From assembly GCA_016213625.1 (NCBI GenBank), contig JACQZZ010000109.1, positions 1-64,000 of the forward strand: 64,000 bases of DNA, written 5' to 3'. Below, piece after piece: positions 7,031 through 16,349 of the stretch. Each line of letters begins with the position of its first letter. The stretch's first letter is position 1. The position numbers and the translations under genes were made by a program. The notes under the pieces are model-generated. The model saw only the letters and a list, made by a program, of their open reading frames with translations, ran no database searches and was not told where the DNA came from. The DNA is from Actinomycetota bacterium (GTDB lineage: Bacteria > Actinomycetota > Acidimicrobiia > Acidimicrobiales > Ilumatobacteraceae).

Positions 7031-9667
7031 ATGTTCAGCAGGCGGGAATTCCTGATCCTCGGTTCCGGCGCGGCCGCGCTCGCCATCGTGCCCGGCACGG
7101 TGCGCAGCGGCACGGCGAGCGCCCTACCGCTACCGGGCGGCGCAGCGGGCCTCGACCCGACGTCGATCCCCAAGTACGTCACACCGCTGCCCATTCCATC
7201 GGCCATGCCGAAGACGGCGGTGCTGCCCGACGGCATCGACTACTACGAAGTCGCGATGCGTCAGCTGACGCAGCAGATCCTTCCGGCCGGCATGCCCAGC
7301 ACCACCGTGTGGGGCTACGGGTCGCTGGTCGACAACCAGTTCCGGCACATCGCCAAGACCTTCGAGGCCACCGCCGGCGTCCCCGTTCGCGTCAAGTGGA
7401 TCAACCAGCTCGTCGATGCGCAGGGCCGCTATCTGCCGCACATCCTGCCGGTCGACCCCACCCTGCACTGGGCCAACCCGGCCGGCCCCATCGACTCGCG
7501 GGTCGCGTACACGACCAATCCCGATCTCTATCGCGGCCCGGTCCCCATGGTCACCCACGTGCACGGCGCCCACACCGGGCCCGAGAGCGACGGCTACGCC
7601 GAGGCGTGGTGGCTGCCGCAGGCCAACAACCTGGCCGGCTACACCACCAAGGGCTCGAAGTACGATCAGTACGACCGCTCGAACACCACCCCGGGCAGCG
7701 CCGTCTTCCAGTACCCGAACACTCAGCGTGCCTCGGCCATCTGGTACCACGACCACACCCTGGGCATCACCCGTCTGAACGTCTATGCGGGGCCCGCCGG
7801 CTACTGGATGATCCGCGGCGGCGCCGATGATCTGCCCGCCGGCGTGCTCCCCTCTGGCACGCACGAGGTGCCCGTGGTGATCCAGGACCGTTGCTTCAAC
7901 GCCGACGGTTCGCTCTGGTACCCCGACACCCGCGACTTCTTCGACGGCTACTCCGGTCCGGCCCTGCCGTACCTGGAGAACGGCATCCCTCCGTACTGGA
8001 TTCCCGAGTTCTTCGCCAACACGATGATGATCAACGGTGTCACCTGGCCGAAGCTCGACGTGGAAGCACGCCGGTACCGGCTGCGCTTCCTCAACGGCTG
8101 CGGCTCGCGCTTCTTGAAGGTGAAGATCGTCGCCGACAGTCCCGAGACCCTCACCGATGCTGCCAGCCACACCCAACTCGCAGCGATTCCGATGCACATC
8201 ATCGGTGCCGACGGCGGATTCCTCCCGAACGTGACCAGCCAGGACGAGTTGTTGATGGGGCCCGCCGAGCGCTTCGACGTCATCGTCGACTTCACGGGTC
8301 TCGAGGGCCACACGTTCTACGTGGTGAACGAAGGCCCCGACGAGCCGTTCGGTGGCGGCGAGGGTGGCGTCGACTTCGACATCTCCGACGCACTCAGCAC
8401 CCGTCAGATCATGCAGATCACGGTGGGAGCGCGCCTCAGCACCGACACCAGCGTGCCGGTGGATCAGCTCACCCTTCCCTCGCGCGCTCCCCTGCCGGCC
8501 ACCACCGACACTCGGCGCGTGTCGCTGAACGAGTTGGCCACCACCATCGCCGACGCCGACGGCACCATCGTGTTCGACGGACCCACCGCCGCGATGCTCG
8601 GCACGGTCGATCCGCTCACGAACATGGGAATGCCGATGATGTGGGGCGAGGCCCCCTCGGAGACGCCACTGCTCGGAGCCACCGAGGAGTGGGAGATCTG
8701 CAACTTCACGATGGACGCGCACCCCATCCACCTCCACCTCGTCGACTTCGAGATCGTCGGCCGGGCACCGATGGACACGGTGCAGGACGGCACCGGTGCC
8801 GTCATCTGCAAGCTGCCCGTCGGCGGCCCCCAGTACCGGCCGCCGGAGGCCTGGGAGACCGGGGTGAAGGACACGGTCCTCGCCTATCCGGGCGAGATCA
8901 CCCGCCTCCGCGCTCGGTTCGACCTCTGTGGCCTCTACCAGTGGCACTGCCACATCGGTGAGCACGAGGACAACGAGATGATGCGCCCGATGGCCGTGGT
9001 CACGAACACCGCAGTGCCGCTGGGTCGGCTCGCAGAGTCGGCGATCGTCGCGGCGGGTGGTGGTTCACTGCTGACCATCTCGTCGTCCACGGTGAACGGA
9101 CTCGTGTCGGCGGGACCGAAGGTCATCACGGCCCTCTCGGACGCCACGGTGCTCGACGGGTTGCGCACGCACACCGGCACGGTGGTCCTGCGCTCACGTG
9201 GTGTCGGCGTGCGCCAAGGCGCGACCAAGGCCGACCAGTCGGGCCTCGCCAAGGATCTCGCGTCCGCCGCGGCGGCCGCGAAGGCCCTCGGTGGCACCTC
9301 GCTCCCGGCGGTCACCAACTCGCGCACCATTCTCGGCGCAGGGCTCACTGTCGTGTCGGTGCCCTCCATCACCCTCTCGGGAGCGAGCAAGGCGCTGGTC
9401 CTGCGTGGCGGCCCTCGCGACCAGTTCGTGATCAACGTGGCGGGCAACATCTCGCTGAGCACTGGCGCGGCGATCCGGCTCGACGGGGTGCTTCCCAGCC
9501 AGGTGCTGTTCCGCACGGCCAAGTCGCTCATCATGTCGGCTTCGTCGGCAGCGGGCACGTTCCTGGTGCCGTCGGGTCTGGTGACACTGTCGAGGTCCAC
9601 CATCACCGGTGCCGTCGCGAGCAGCGGCAGCGTGGTGCTCGCGGCGAGCACCGTCAACCGGGCGTGA
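7031..9667 (+). CDS. Tat-exported multicopper oxidase with C-terminal ice-binding/anchor-like domain
   Basis: An 878-aa exported protein. The N-terminus has a twin-arginine motif (S-R-R-E-F-L) and a hydrophobic stretch ending in Ala residues, so it is probably exported folded with copper. Copper-site motifs of a three-cupredoxin oxidase are all present: H-V-H-G-A-H near 176, W-Y-H-D-H near 238, H-P-I-H-L-H near 564 and HCHIGEHEDNEMM near 638-650, which includes the type 1 Cys and axial Met. It should couple substrate oxidation (phenolics, metals or bilirubin-like compounds) to oxygen reduction. Residues about 660-878 are additional: a Ser/Ala/Val/Thr-rich repeat-like region ending near Q-F-V-I-N-V, G-V-L-P-S-Q-V-L-F and T-I-T-G-A-V-A, which resembles DUF3494 ice-binding or choice-of-anchor-A beta-solenoid domains. 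GGGAG 8 nt before the ATG supports the start. Confidence 0.9.
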   Translation: MFSRREFLILGSGAAALAIVPGTVRSGTASALPLPGGAAGLDPTSIPKYVTPLPIPSAMPKTAVLPDGIDYYEVAMRQLTQQILPAGMPSTTVWGYGSLVDNQFRHIAKTFEATAGVPVRVKWINQLVDAQGRYLPHILPVDPTLHWANPAGPIDSRVAYTTNPDLYRGPVPMVTHVHGAHTGPESDGYAEAWWLPQANNLAGYTTKGSKYDQYDRSNTTPGSAVFQYPNTQRASAIWYHDHTLGITRLNVYAGPAGYWMIRGGADDLPAGVLPSGTHEVPVVIQDRCFNADGSLWYPDTRDFFDGYSGPALPYLENGIPPYWIPEFFANTMMINGVTWPKLDVEARRYRLRFLNGCGSRFLKVKIVADSPETLTDAASHTQLAAIPMHIIGADGGFLPNVTSQDELLMGPAERFDVIVDFTGLEGHTFYVVNEGPDEPFGGGEGGVDFDISDALSTRQIMQITVGARLSTDTSVPVDQLTLPSRAPLPATTDTRRVSLNELATTIADADGTIVFDGPTAAMLGTVDPLTNMGMPMMWGEAPSETPLLGATEEWEICNFTMDAHPIHLHLVDFEIVGRAPMDTVQDGTGAVICKLPVGGPQYRPPEAWETGVKDTVLAYPGEITRLRARFDLCGLYQWHCHIGEHEDNEMMRPMAVVTNTAVPLGRLAESAIVAAGGGSLLTISSSTVNGLVSAGPKVITALSDATVLDGLRTHTGTVVLRSRGVGVRQGATKADQSGLAKDLASAAAAAKALGGTSLPAVTNSRTILGAGLTVVSVPSITLSGASKALVLRGGPRDQFVINVAGNISLSTGAAIRLDGVLPSQVLFRTAKSLIMSASSAAGTFLVPSGLVTLSRSTITGAVASSGSVVLAASTVNRA

Positions 9668-11708
9668 ACCATCCCTCGAACGCACCCGACCCCACCAGCA
9701 GGCCCCACCACTCGTCGGCGTGGTCCTTCACCCACAGACCACTCAGGTGGAACTGGTTGAAGAACACCAACTGGCCATTCAGATAGGGCAGACACAGCGG
9801 CAGGAACGGGCACGCGAGCAAGTCGGCGTCCACCACCCACACGTCGTCACGAGCAGACGCCTCGGCGCGATACGTCAATTCGGTGGGGAACGGAGCGCCG
9901 TTCGCTTCGTAGGTGCAGTCGGCCACGGTCTCGGCACCCGACAGACAGATCGTGGGGTCGCGCCGGCCGTACGGCAGCGGTTCCATCAGCACCACGCGCG
10001 CGCCCATCGCCTCGAACTCGTCGAGGGATTGACGGGTCGCCTGGGCCACCACGTCGTCGATGGGCGCGTCGGCGTCGACGCCATCGCCGGGCAGGAAGAA
10101 CGAATCCTGGCGTGAACCTCGATCACGTGGTGCGGTGATGGCCAACACGACATCGGGACGCAGTGTCGGCAGCACCTGGTCGTACCACTGGTCGCGGGTG
10201 TCCACGCATTGCTGCACGAGTGTCTCGGTCTGACCGTCCCACTCGAGTCCCCGCTGCCACGGGCACCCCAACCGCACCGTCGCCGACAGGGTGAAGTCGT
10301 AGCGCTGCGCGAGCTGCGTGAGCGTGGGGACCATCACCAACGCATTGCTGTCGCCGATGAGATGCAGGTGCATCCCGGTGCCCTCGTGCACGATGCAGGT
10401 GTCCACATCCTCGGGGCGACACGCGGCGACGTCGAAACCGTGCACGTCGGCGGCATCGACATCGATGTCGGTGGGCGGCGCCGTCGCGAGCGCCGCCGAC
10501 AGCGTGGACGGATCGACACCAGGGATGGTGGCGTCGACGCTCACCTCCGGGCTGTGCGCGGCCCACACCGGGCGACGGTGGCTGTGCAGCAGCACCGGCA
10601 CGACGGCCACCGCCACCACGAGGCTGAGCGCCAGCCCGCACGCCACCACCACTCGCGGCCGCGCGTCGAGCGCCGACCACCGACGAACGGGCATCTCCAC
10701 CAACGCCGCGCTCACCGCCGCGATGGCGGTGGCCCCGACGGCAGCGATGACCGTCATCGGCACCACGCCCACGTCGAACCCCGCGCCGACCAGCACGATG
10801 ATCGGCCAGTGCCACAGGTACGTGCCGTACGAGATGCGGCCGAGGTAGGTGAAGGGGCGAGTGGACAGCAGCGAACCGACGGCGGCCGAGGGCGCCAGCT
10901 CGAGGCCGATGATGAGGGTCATCGACAGCACTGCGGCGACAGCCCCGCGCATCGAGACCGACAGCGAGACGAGATCGGTGGCGAGCACCACCAGAGCTGC
11001 CAGCGACACAGCCCCAAGGACGCCCATCCCCCGAGCACCGGCCCGACCCCATCGAGTCAGGGTGGCTGCGAGCAGGGCACCCGCCAACAGTTGGTACAGC
11101 CGGGTGTCGGTGCCGTAGTACGCACGCAGCGCGTCGGCGGTGGCGAACTGGAGTATCAGCGAGCTGATCAACAGCGTCGCCAGCGTCACCGGCACCACCG
11201 CCGATCGTCGGAGCCGACGTCCGAGGGTCATCAACCCGAGGAGCAGCAGCGGGAAGACGAAGTAGAACTGTTCCTCGATGGCGAGCGACCAGAAGTGCAG
11301 GAACGGGCTCTGCTGCACGTCGTCGGCGAAGTAGTCGGTGGCCGAGCCGAGGAAGTGCCAGTTGGCCACGTACAGCAGGGACGCCCTCGCGTCGCTCACC
11401 AGCCCCACCCGACTCAGCCGCGGCAGCACCAACAGGGAGAGTGCGCACACCGAGACCACCAGCACGACAGCGGCCGGCAGCAACCGGCGAACCCGGCGCG
11501 CGTAGAAGCGACGAAGTCGAAGGGCGCCGGTGCGTGTGTGCTCGTCGAGCATGATGCCCGTCACCAGGAACCCGGACAGCACGAAGAAGACATCGACCCC
11601 GATGTACCCGTTCGCGAACACGCCGAGGCCGGCGTGGAAGCCCAGGACCTGGTAGATGGCGACCGTCCGCGCACCGTCGAGCGCGGGACGATGACGCCAG
11701 GTGCTCAG
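9654..11708 (-). CDS. OafA/YrhL-type acyltransferase with C-terminal SGNH domain, probable CTG start
   Basis: About 684 aa. The N-terminal acyltransferase-3 domain begins R-P-A-L-D-G-A-R, has the G-V-D-V-F-F-V-L-S-G-F-L motif and about ten membrane helices up to residue ~390 (E-E-Q-F-Y and Y-L-W-H-W-P-I also seen). It is followed by an extracytoplasmic SGNH-type domain with G-D-S-N near residue 480. Such enzymes O-acetylate or O-acylate surface sugars. The domain starts about 9 residues after a CTG at 11708 whose TG is shared with the upstream TGA (CTGA), exactly where neighbouring genes have ATGA or GTGA; no ATG, GTG or TTG lies in frame near it. A 756-aa version from 11924 would add Arg-rich shadow sequence. 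Its end overlaps the multicopper oxidase gene by 14 bp. Confidence 0.87.
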   Translation of the reverse strand: MSTWRHRPALDGARTVAIYQVLGFHAGLGVFANGYIGVDVFFVLSGFLVTGIMLDEHTRTGALRLRRFYARRVRRLLPAAVVLVVSVCALSLLVLPRLSRVGLVSDARASLLYVANWHFLGSATDYFADDVQQSPFLHFWSLAIEEQFYFVFPLLLLGLMTLGRRLRRSAVVPVTLATLLISSLILQFATADALRAYYGTDTRLYQLLAGALLAATLTRWGRAGARGMGVLGAVSLAALVVLATDLVSLSVSMRGAVAAVLSMTLIIGLELAPSAAVGSLLSTRPFTYLGRISYGTYLWHWPIIVLVGAGFDVGVVPMTVIAAVGATAIAAVSAALVEMPVRRWSALDARPRVVVACGLALSLVVAVAVVPVLLHSHRRPVWAAHSPEVSVDATIPGVDPSTLSAALATAPPTDIDVDAADVHGFDVAACRPEDVDTCIVHEGTGMHLHLIGDSNALVMVPTLTQLAQRYDFTLSATVRLGCPWQRGLEWDGQTETLVQQCVDTRDQWYDQVLPTLRPDVVLAITAPRDRGSRQDSFFLPGDGVDADAPIDDVVAQATRQSLDEFEAMGARVVLMEPLPYGRRDPTICLSGAETVADCTYEANGAPFPTELTYRAEASARDDVWVVDADLLACPFLPLCLPYLNGQLVFFNQFHLSGLWVKDHADEWWGLLVGSGAFEGWFTPG

Positions 11709-12634
11709 TGGGCGCTCGCCACGTGCAGTTGTTGCAGCACGTTGGCCAGCCGCACGCTCTCGATACGGCCGAACACTGGCTGCGCGTCGCCCGACACCAC
11801 GTGGGCGAAGTGCTCGACGAGCCCGGTGTAGGCCTGGCCACCTGCGCACTCGATGTGCTCGACGGACCCATCGCGACGTTCGACCACGATGTCGCTCGGC
11901 TCGTCGGGACCCGGTGCGTGCCAACCCGGCAGCTGCACCTGGGCTTCGCTGGTGACGAGCGCCATCGACCGCGCCGACGGCGCATCGAACGACACGTGGA
12001 AGGACGAGCCGAAGCCGCCACCCCAGTCGACGAACCCGGTCATCGTGAGGTCGACGCCCGCCATGTTGCGCACGGCGTTGGCGCTGACCACCGATGCATC
12101 ACGACGAGCCATCAGCATGAACGGGGCGATGCAGTAGATGCCCACGTCGAACAGGGCGCCGGCGCCGCGGTAGTCCAGGCGGTGATCGCCGGACGAGAGG
12201 TCCATCGGCCAGCTGAACTGCGCCCGACCCCACTGCGGCGCGCCGACGTCACCGGAACGCACCAGTTCGAGCAGCCGACGCGCACGCGGGTGGTGCGGCC
12301 ACATGTACGCCTCGAGCACCACTCGCCCGGCGGCCTCTGCGTGAGCAAACACCGACTCGCTGTCGGCCACCGAGAGCGTGAGCGGCTTCTCGCACAGCAC
12401 GTGCTTGCCCGCATCGAGCGCTCGGTGGGTCCACTCGGCGTGCAGATGGTTCGGCAGCGGGTTGTACACCGCGTCGATGTCGGGACGCGCCAACATCTCG
12501 TCATACGCGGCGAGTGAGTCGCCCTGGCGGCTGGGCGCATCGACCACCACGTGCCCGGCCTCGATGAACGCCGGCTCGAGGCTCTTGCGGAAGATGCGAC
12601 TGCTGCCACCGAACACTCCCCAGCGCAGGCTCAC
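11705..12634 (-). CDS. Gfo/Idh/MocA family NAD(P)-dependent oxidoreductase
   Basis: A 309-aa protein with an N-terminal Rossmann fold (W-G-V-F-G-G-S-S) and the family C-E-K-P-L motif near residue 94, in which Lys is normally a catalytic residue. It is followed by a long alpha/beta domain containing D-V-G-I-Y. These enzymes oxidise or reduce sugars and cyclitols. The GTG start overlaps the aldehyde dehydrogenase stop (GTGA), and the gene is followed by an acyltransferase, so the operon may make or modify a sugar-like unit. The first glycine motif is GxFGGSS rather than GxGxxG, a common variant. The substrate is unknown. Confidence 0.88.
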   Translation of the reverse strand: MSLRWGVFGGSSRIFRKSLEPAFIEAGHVVVDAPSRQGDSLAAYDEMLARPDIDAVYNPLPNHLHAEWTHRALDAGKHVLCEKPLTLSVADSESVFAHAEAAGRVVLEAYMWPHHPRARRLLELVRSGDVGAPQWGRAQFSWPMDLSSGDHRLDYRGAGALFDVGIYCIAPFMLMARRDASVVSANAVRNMAGVDLTMTGFVDWGGGFGSSFHVSFDAPSARSMALVTSEAQVQLPGWHAPGPDEPSDIVVERRDGSVEHIECAGGQAYTGLVEHFAHVVSGDAQPVFGRIESVRLANVLQQLHVASAH

Positions 12635-14010
12635 GACAGCACCACCATGCGGATCTCGGTCATCTCCTTCACGCTGAACGCCGGCCCCTCGCGGGTGTTG
12701 CCGCTGTCGCGCACGCCGCCGTACGGCGGCTGGTCGGCGCGCCACGTTGGCACCTCGTTCACCAGCACGCCGCCGAAGTCGAGCGTGCGCACCGCCTTCA
12801 AGGCGACGGTGATGTCCTTGGTGAAGATGGCTGCCTGCAGGCCGTACTTGCTGTCGTTGGCCTGGCGGAGCGCATCGTCGAGGTCGTCGTACGAGGCAAC
12901 GGTGACCACCGGGCCGAACACTTCCTGCGCGCACACCTTCATGTCGTGGCGAGCATTGGTGATGACCGTGGGCAGCAACACACCGTTGTCGTCGAGCGTG
13001 CCCCCAGTGGCGATGGTGGCGCCCTGTGCCTGGGCCTCGGCCACCCACTCGGCCACGCGGTCGCGCTCGCTGGTGGAGATGAGCGCCGAGACATCGGTGG
13101 CCTCGTCGAGCGGGTCGCCCACCACCAGCGTGTTCACGTGGGCGACGAGCGCGTCGGTGAACTGCGAGGCGATGGACGAGTGCACGAACACCCGCTGGGT
13201 GCTGATGCAGCTCTGCCCGGCGTGGCTGAACCCGGCCACCTTGATCTTGGCGGCCGCCGTGGCCCAATCGCCGTCGGCTTCGATGATGCACGGCGCGTTG
13301 TTGCCGAGCTCCAACCCCACCCGCTTGCGCGGCGCTCGGGAGCGGATGGACCAGCCCACCTCGGGCGAGCCGGTGAACGTGATGAGCGCGATGTCGGGGT
13401 GGTCCACGATGGCGTTGCCCACCGTGCCACCGCCGCCGGTGACCACGTGCAGGTACTCGGCCGGCAGGCCGCACTCGTCCACCAGCATCTGCGCCAGGGC
13501 CAGGCTGCTGAACGGGGTCTGGCTGGCAGGCTTCAGCACCACCGGGCAACCGGCAGCGATGGCCGGACCCAGCTTGTGCGCCACCAGGTTGAGCGGGAAG
13601 TTGAACGGGGCGATGGCGCCCACCACACCGATGGGCACTCGCAGCGTGAAGCCCAGCTTGCCCTCGCCGGCCGGGATGGCGTCGAGAGGGATCATCTCGC
13701 CACCCAGCTTGCGGGCCTCGGCAGCGGCGAACTGGAACGTGCCCACTGCACGCTCGGCCTCGACCCGGGCGGTCTTGATGGGCTTGGCCGCCTCCTTGGC
13801 GATGATGAGCGCGAACTCATCGCGGCGCGCCGTCAGACGGGCCGCCGCCTTGTCGAGGATGTCGGCGCGCTTCCACAGCGGCAACGGGTTGTCGTGCAGC
13901 GCCTGCTTGGCGACGGCCACGGCGCGGTCGACGTCGGCGGCGGTCATCGCGGGGATCTCACCGATGACGGAATCGTCGTACGGCGAGCGGACGGTGATGC
14001 TCTCACTCAT
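12631..14010 (-). CDS. Aldehyde dehydrogenase family protein
   Basis: A 459-aa NAD(P)-dependent aldehyde dehydrogenase. It has P-F-N-F-P-L-N in the cofactor region (about 142-148), F-T-G-S-P-E-V-G near 212, the catalytic Glu in L-E-L-G-N-N near 236 and the nucleophilic Cys in G-Q-S-C-I near 270. An E-V-F-G-P-V segment and a C-terminal G-G-V-R-D-S-G-N motif complete the fold. It should oxidise an aldehyde to the acid; the sequence is closest in style to broad-specificity succinate-semialdehyde/lactaldehyde types. It is the first gene of an operon with a Gfo/Idh/MocA oxidoreductase and an acyltransferase. TATCGT stands 7 nt before the ATG, so the transcript is probably leaderless. Confidence 0.93.
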   Translation of the reverse strand: MSESITVRSPYDDSVIGEIPAMTAADVDRAVAVAKQALHDNPLPLWKRADILDKAAARLTARRDEFALIIAKEAAKPIKTARVEAERAVGTFQFAAAEARKLGGEMIPLDAIPAGEGKLGFTLRVPIGVVGAIAPFNFPLNLVAHKLGPAIAAGCPVVLKPASQTPFSSLALAQMLVDECGLPAEYLHVVTGGGGTVGNAIVDHPDIALITFTGSPEVGWSIRSRAPRKRVGLELGNNAPCIIEADGDWATAAAKIKVAGFSHAGQSCISTQRVFVHSSIASQFTDALVAHVNTLVVGDPLDEATDVSALISTSERDRVAEWVAEAQAQGATIATGGTLDDNGVLLPTVITNARHDMKVCAQEVFGPVVTVASYDDLDDALRQANDSKYGLQAAIFTKDITVALKAVRTLDFGGVLVNEVPTWRADQPPYGGVRDSGNTREGPAFSVKEMTEIRMVVLS

Positions 14011-14017
14011 CCTGGCG

Positions 14018-14023
14018 ACGATA
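14018..14023 (-). promoter_or_regulatory. -10 box for the aldehyde dehydrogenase operon
   Basis: TATCGT on the minus strand, 7 nt before ATG 14010. On the other strand GATACT (14020-14025) lies 7 nt before ATG 14033 of the phosphodiesterase, so the two promoters overlap within a 22-bp gap. Confidence 0.45.
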
Positions 14024-14032
14024 CTGGGCGCA

Positions 14033-14782
14033 ATGCAGCCCCGCTCCCATCCCTACCTGGACTGGAACGGTCCCATCCCCTTCGCCCATCGCGGCGGTGC
14101 GAGCGATGTGCCCGAGAACACGATGCCCGCGTTCGAGTACGCCGTGAACCTCGGCTACCGCTACGTGGAGACCGACGTGCACGTCACCTCCGACGGGGTG
14201 CTGGTGGCCTTCCACGACAACGACCTGCGTCGCACCTGTGGCAGATCCGGCCGCATCAGCGACCTGCCCTGGAGCGAGGTGAAGACCGCCAGGGTCGGCG
14301 GCGAAGCACCGATCCCGCTGTTGGAAGACCTGCTGGGCACGTGGCCCGAACTCCGGGTGAACATCGACTGCAAGACCGACGCGGCGGTCGACGCGCTGGT
14401 CGCTTCCCTGCGCCGCACCAAGGCGCTTCCCCGAGTGGCGCTGGGTGCGTTCAGCGACCCCCGCCTACGACGGCTGCGCAAGGAGCTCGGCGACGGGGTG
14501 TGCACCACGTTGGGCCCCGCCGGGGTGGCCACGCTCAAGTTCGGCCGGCCGCGCAACCTCGGTGGCATGGCCGCACAGGTGCCGGTGAAGCAGGGCCCGC
14601 TCACGGTGGTCGATCACGCCTTCGTACGCAAGGCCCATGCCCACGGGTTCGCCGTGCACGTGTGGACCATCGATGACGCACTCGAGATGCACCGGCTGCT
14701 CGACATGGGCGTCGACGGCATCATGACCGACCGTCCCCAGATCCTGAAGCAGGTGTTCGAGGAGCGCGAGCTGTGGCAGTGA
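14033..14782 (+). CDS. Glycerophosphodiester phosphodiesterase family protein
   Basis: A 249-aa TIM-barrel phosphodiesterase. The active-site signature H-R-G is at residues 19-21 with E28-N29 following, then E-T-D-V-H at 46-50 and the second catalytic His in F-H-D near 61; V-W-T-I-D-D and G-V-D-G-I-M-T-D-R-P close the barrel. It should hydrolyse glycerophosphodiesters to glycerol-3-phosphate plus an alcohol. No signal peptide is present, so it is intracellular. Start ATG 14033 lies just 22 bp from the divergent aldehyde dehydrogenase start. It is followed by a GGT-family gene with a GTGA overlap, so the two are translationally coupled. Confidence 0.92.
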   Translation: MQPRSHPYLDWNGPIPFAHRGGASDVPENTMPAFEYAVNLGYRYVETDVHVTSDGVLVAFHDNDLRRTCGRSGRISDLPWSEVKTARVGGEAPIPLLEDLLGTWPELRVNIDCKTDAAVDALVASLRRTKALPRVALGAFSDPRLRRLRKELGDGVCTTLGPAGVATLKFGRPRNLGGMAAQVPVKQGPLTVVDHAFVRKAHAHGFAVHVWTIDDALEMHRLLDMGVDGIMTDRPQILKQVFEERELWQ

Positions 14783-16347
14783 GCGCTCCGTTCAACTCGG
14801 TCCGCGCACCACGGCACATGGTCGCCAGCGCCGATGGTCTGGCCACGCAGGCCGGCCTGGCGATGCTGGCCATGGGCGGCAACGCCGTCGACGCCGCCAT
14901 CGCCACGAACGCCGCCATCGCCGTCACCGGACCGCACCTGTGCGGCATGGGCGGCGACCTCTTCGCGCTCGTCCACCACCAGGGTGAAGTGTTCTGCCTG
15001 AACGCCAGCGGACATGCCGGCAGCGGTGCCGACCCGGCGACCCTTCGCTCCGAGGGCCACCGCGTGATGCCGTTCCGCCACGACGTCCGCACCGTCACCG
15101 TGCCCGGCTGCGTCGACGGTTGGGTGGCCCTGCATGCCCGCTTCGGGTCGCTGCCGCTGGCCACGCTGCTCGCCCCCGCCATCGACCTGGCCGAGCACGG
15201 CTTCCCGGCCAGCCTGCTGCTGGTCGGCTCCGCCGCACGGGTGGACGTGGCGGCCCAGACCACCCTCCACGAGCTCTGCAGCCAGGCGCGACGGCCAGGC
15301 GAGCGAGTGCGTCGGCCCGGCGTCGCTGCGGCACTGCGTGCCGTCGCCGACGGAGGCCGCGACGGGTTCTACCTCGGCGAGTTCGGCGAGGGTCTGCTGC
15401 AACTGGGTGGCGGGTGGTTCACCCCGACCGACCTGCGACGCAGCCAGGCCGACTGGGTCACCCCGCTGCAGGCCGCCGCGTTCGGCGTCGACCTGTGGAC
15501 CGTGCCGCCCAACTCGCAGGGCTACCTCACACTCGGCGGGGCACTCGTCGCCGACACCCTGCCACTGCCCGGCGACCCCGACCTCGAGCACTGGGCCCAC
15601 CTGCTCATCGAGGCCGCCAAGGTGGCCGGGTTCGACCGCCCCGCCGCGCTCCACGAGGCCGCCGACGGTGCACAACTGCTCGACAGCATTCGAGCGAGGG
15701 CTGCATCGGTGGACCAGCAGCGAGCGTCGACCCTCGGGGTGAACGGCCACGACGGCGACACCACGTATCTCTGCACGACCGACTCGAACGGCATGGGCGT
15801 GTCGCTCATCCAGTCCAACGCGTCGGGCTTCGGGTCGTGGTTGGTCGAGCCGCACACGCAGATCAACCTGCACAACCGTGGCCTCGGGTTCAGCCTCGAA
15901 CCCGGCCATCCCGCCGAACTGCGCGCCGGAGCGCGGCCACCACACACGCTCTCACCGGCGCTGGCGTCGCGAGGCGACGAACTGGTGGCCGTGTTCGGCA
16001 CCATGGGCGGCGACGCACAGCCGCAGATCCTGCTGCAGCTCGCGGCCCGGCTCTTCCATCACCGCAAGTCGCCCGCCACCGCGATCCACGCCGGTCGATG
16101 GGCGCTCAGCGGTCCGGTCACCGGCTTCGACACCTGGACCTCGCACGAGGGTCCACACGTCGAGATCGAAGGCCACGCCCCCGCCGAGTGGCGCGATGCG
16201 CTCGCCGCACGCGGGCACCGCACCAAAGTGCTGCCGCCCTACGACAGCAGCTTCGGACACGCCCACGTCATCATGCGCGACGACCACGGGTTCTGGTCGG
16301 GCGCCGCCGACCCGCGCACCAGAGTCGGCACCGCAGCGGGCGGCTGA
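14779..16347 (+). CDS. Gamma-glutamyltransferase family protein (non-canonical)
   Basis: About 522 aa from GTG 14779, which overlaps the preceding stop (GTGA); GTG 14773 would add two residues. It is a self-processing Ntn-hydrolase: the probable nucleophile is the first Thr of D-T-T-Y near residue 328, separating large and small subunits. The N-terminal S-A-D-G-L-A and G-G-N-A-V-D-A-A-I motifs and the G-M-G-G-D loop are typical. In place of the G-S-P-G-G motif of glutathione-cleaving enzymes it has G-T-M-G-G-D-A-Q-P-Q, and G-A-R-P-P-H-T-L-S-P in place of the S-S-M region, so the substrate may be a different amide. No export signal is visible, unlike classical periplasmic GGT. Confidence 0.87.
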   Translation: MSAPFNSVRAPRHMVASADGLATQAGLAMLAMGGNAVDAAIATNAAIAVTGPHLCGMGGDLFALVHHQGEVFCLNASGHAGSGADPATLRSEGHRVMPFRHDVRTVTVPGCVDGWVALHARFGSLPLATLLAPAIDLAEHGFPASLLLVGSAARVDVAAQTTLHELCSQARRPGERVRRPGVAAALRAVADGGRDGFYLGEFGEGLLQLGGGWFTPTDLRRSQADWVTPLQAAAFGVDLWTVPPNSQGYLTLGGALVADTLPLPGDPDLEHWAHLLIEAAKVAGFDRPAALHEAADGAQLLDSIRARAASVDQQRASTLGVNGHDGDTTYLCTTDSNGMGVSLIQSNASGFGSWLVEPHTQINLHNRGLGFSLEPGHPAELRAGARPPHTLSPALASRGDELVAVFGTMGGDAQPQILLQLAARLFHHRKSPATAIHAGRWALSGPVTGFDTWTSHEGPHVEIEGHAPAEWRDALAARGHRTKVLPPYDSSFGHAHVIMRDDHGFWSGAADPRTRVGTAAGG

Positions 16348-16349
16348 TC

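Noticed and set aside
7130-8965. 611-codon open frame on the minus strand opposite the multicopper oxidase
   Set aside because: It mirrors a strongly coding plus-strand gene, has Val/Gly/Asp/His-rich shadow composition typical of antisense frames in GC-rich DNA, and shows no domain.
10209-11831. 540-codon plus-strand frame opposite the acyltransferase
   Set aside because: His/Arg/Gln-rich shadow sequence with no recognisable domain.
15120-16349. Long Arg/Pro-rich extension upstream of the deaminase-like protein
   Set aside because: Shadow of the GGT-family gene; the real protein begins at ATG 16350.
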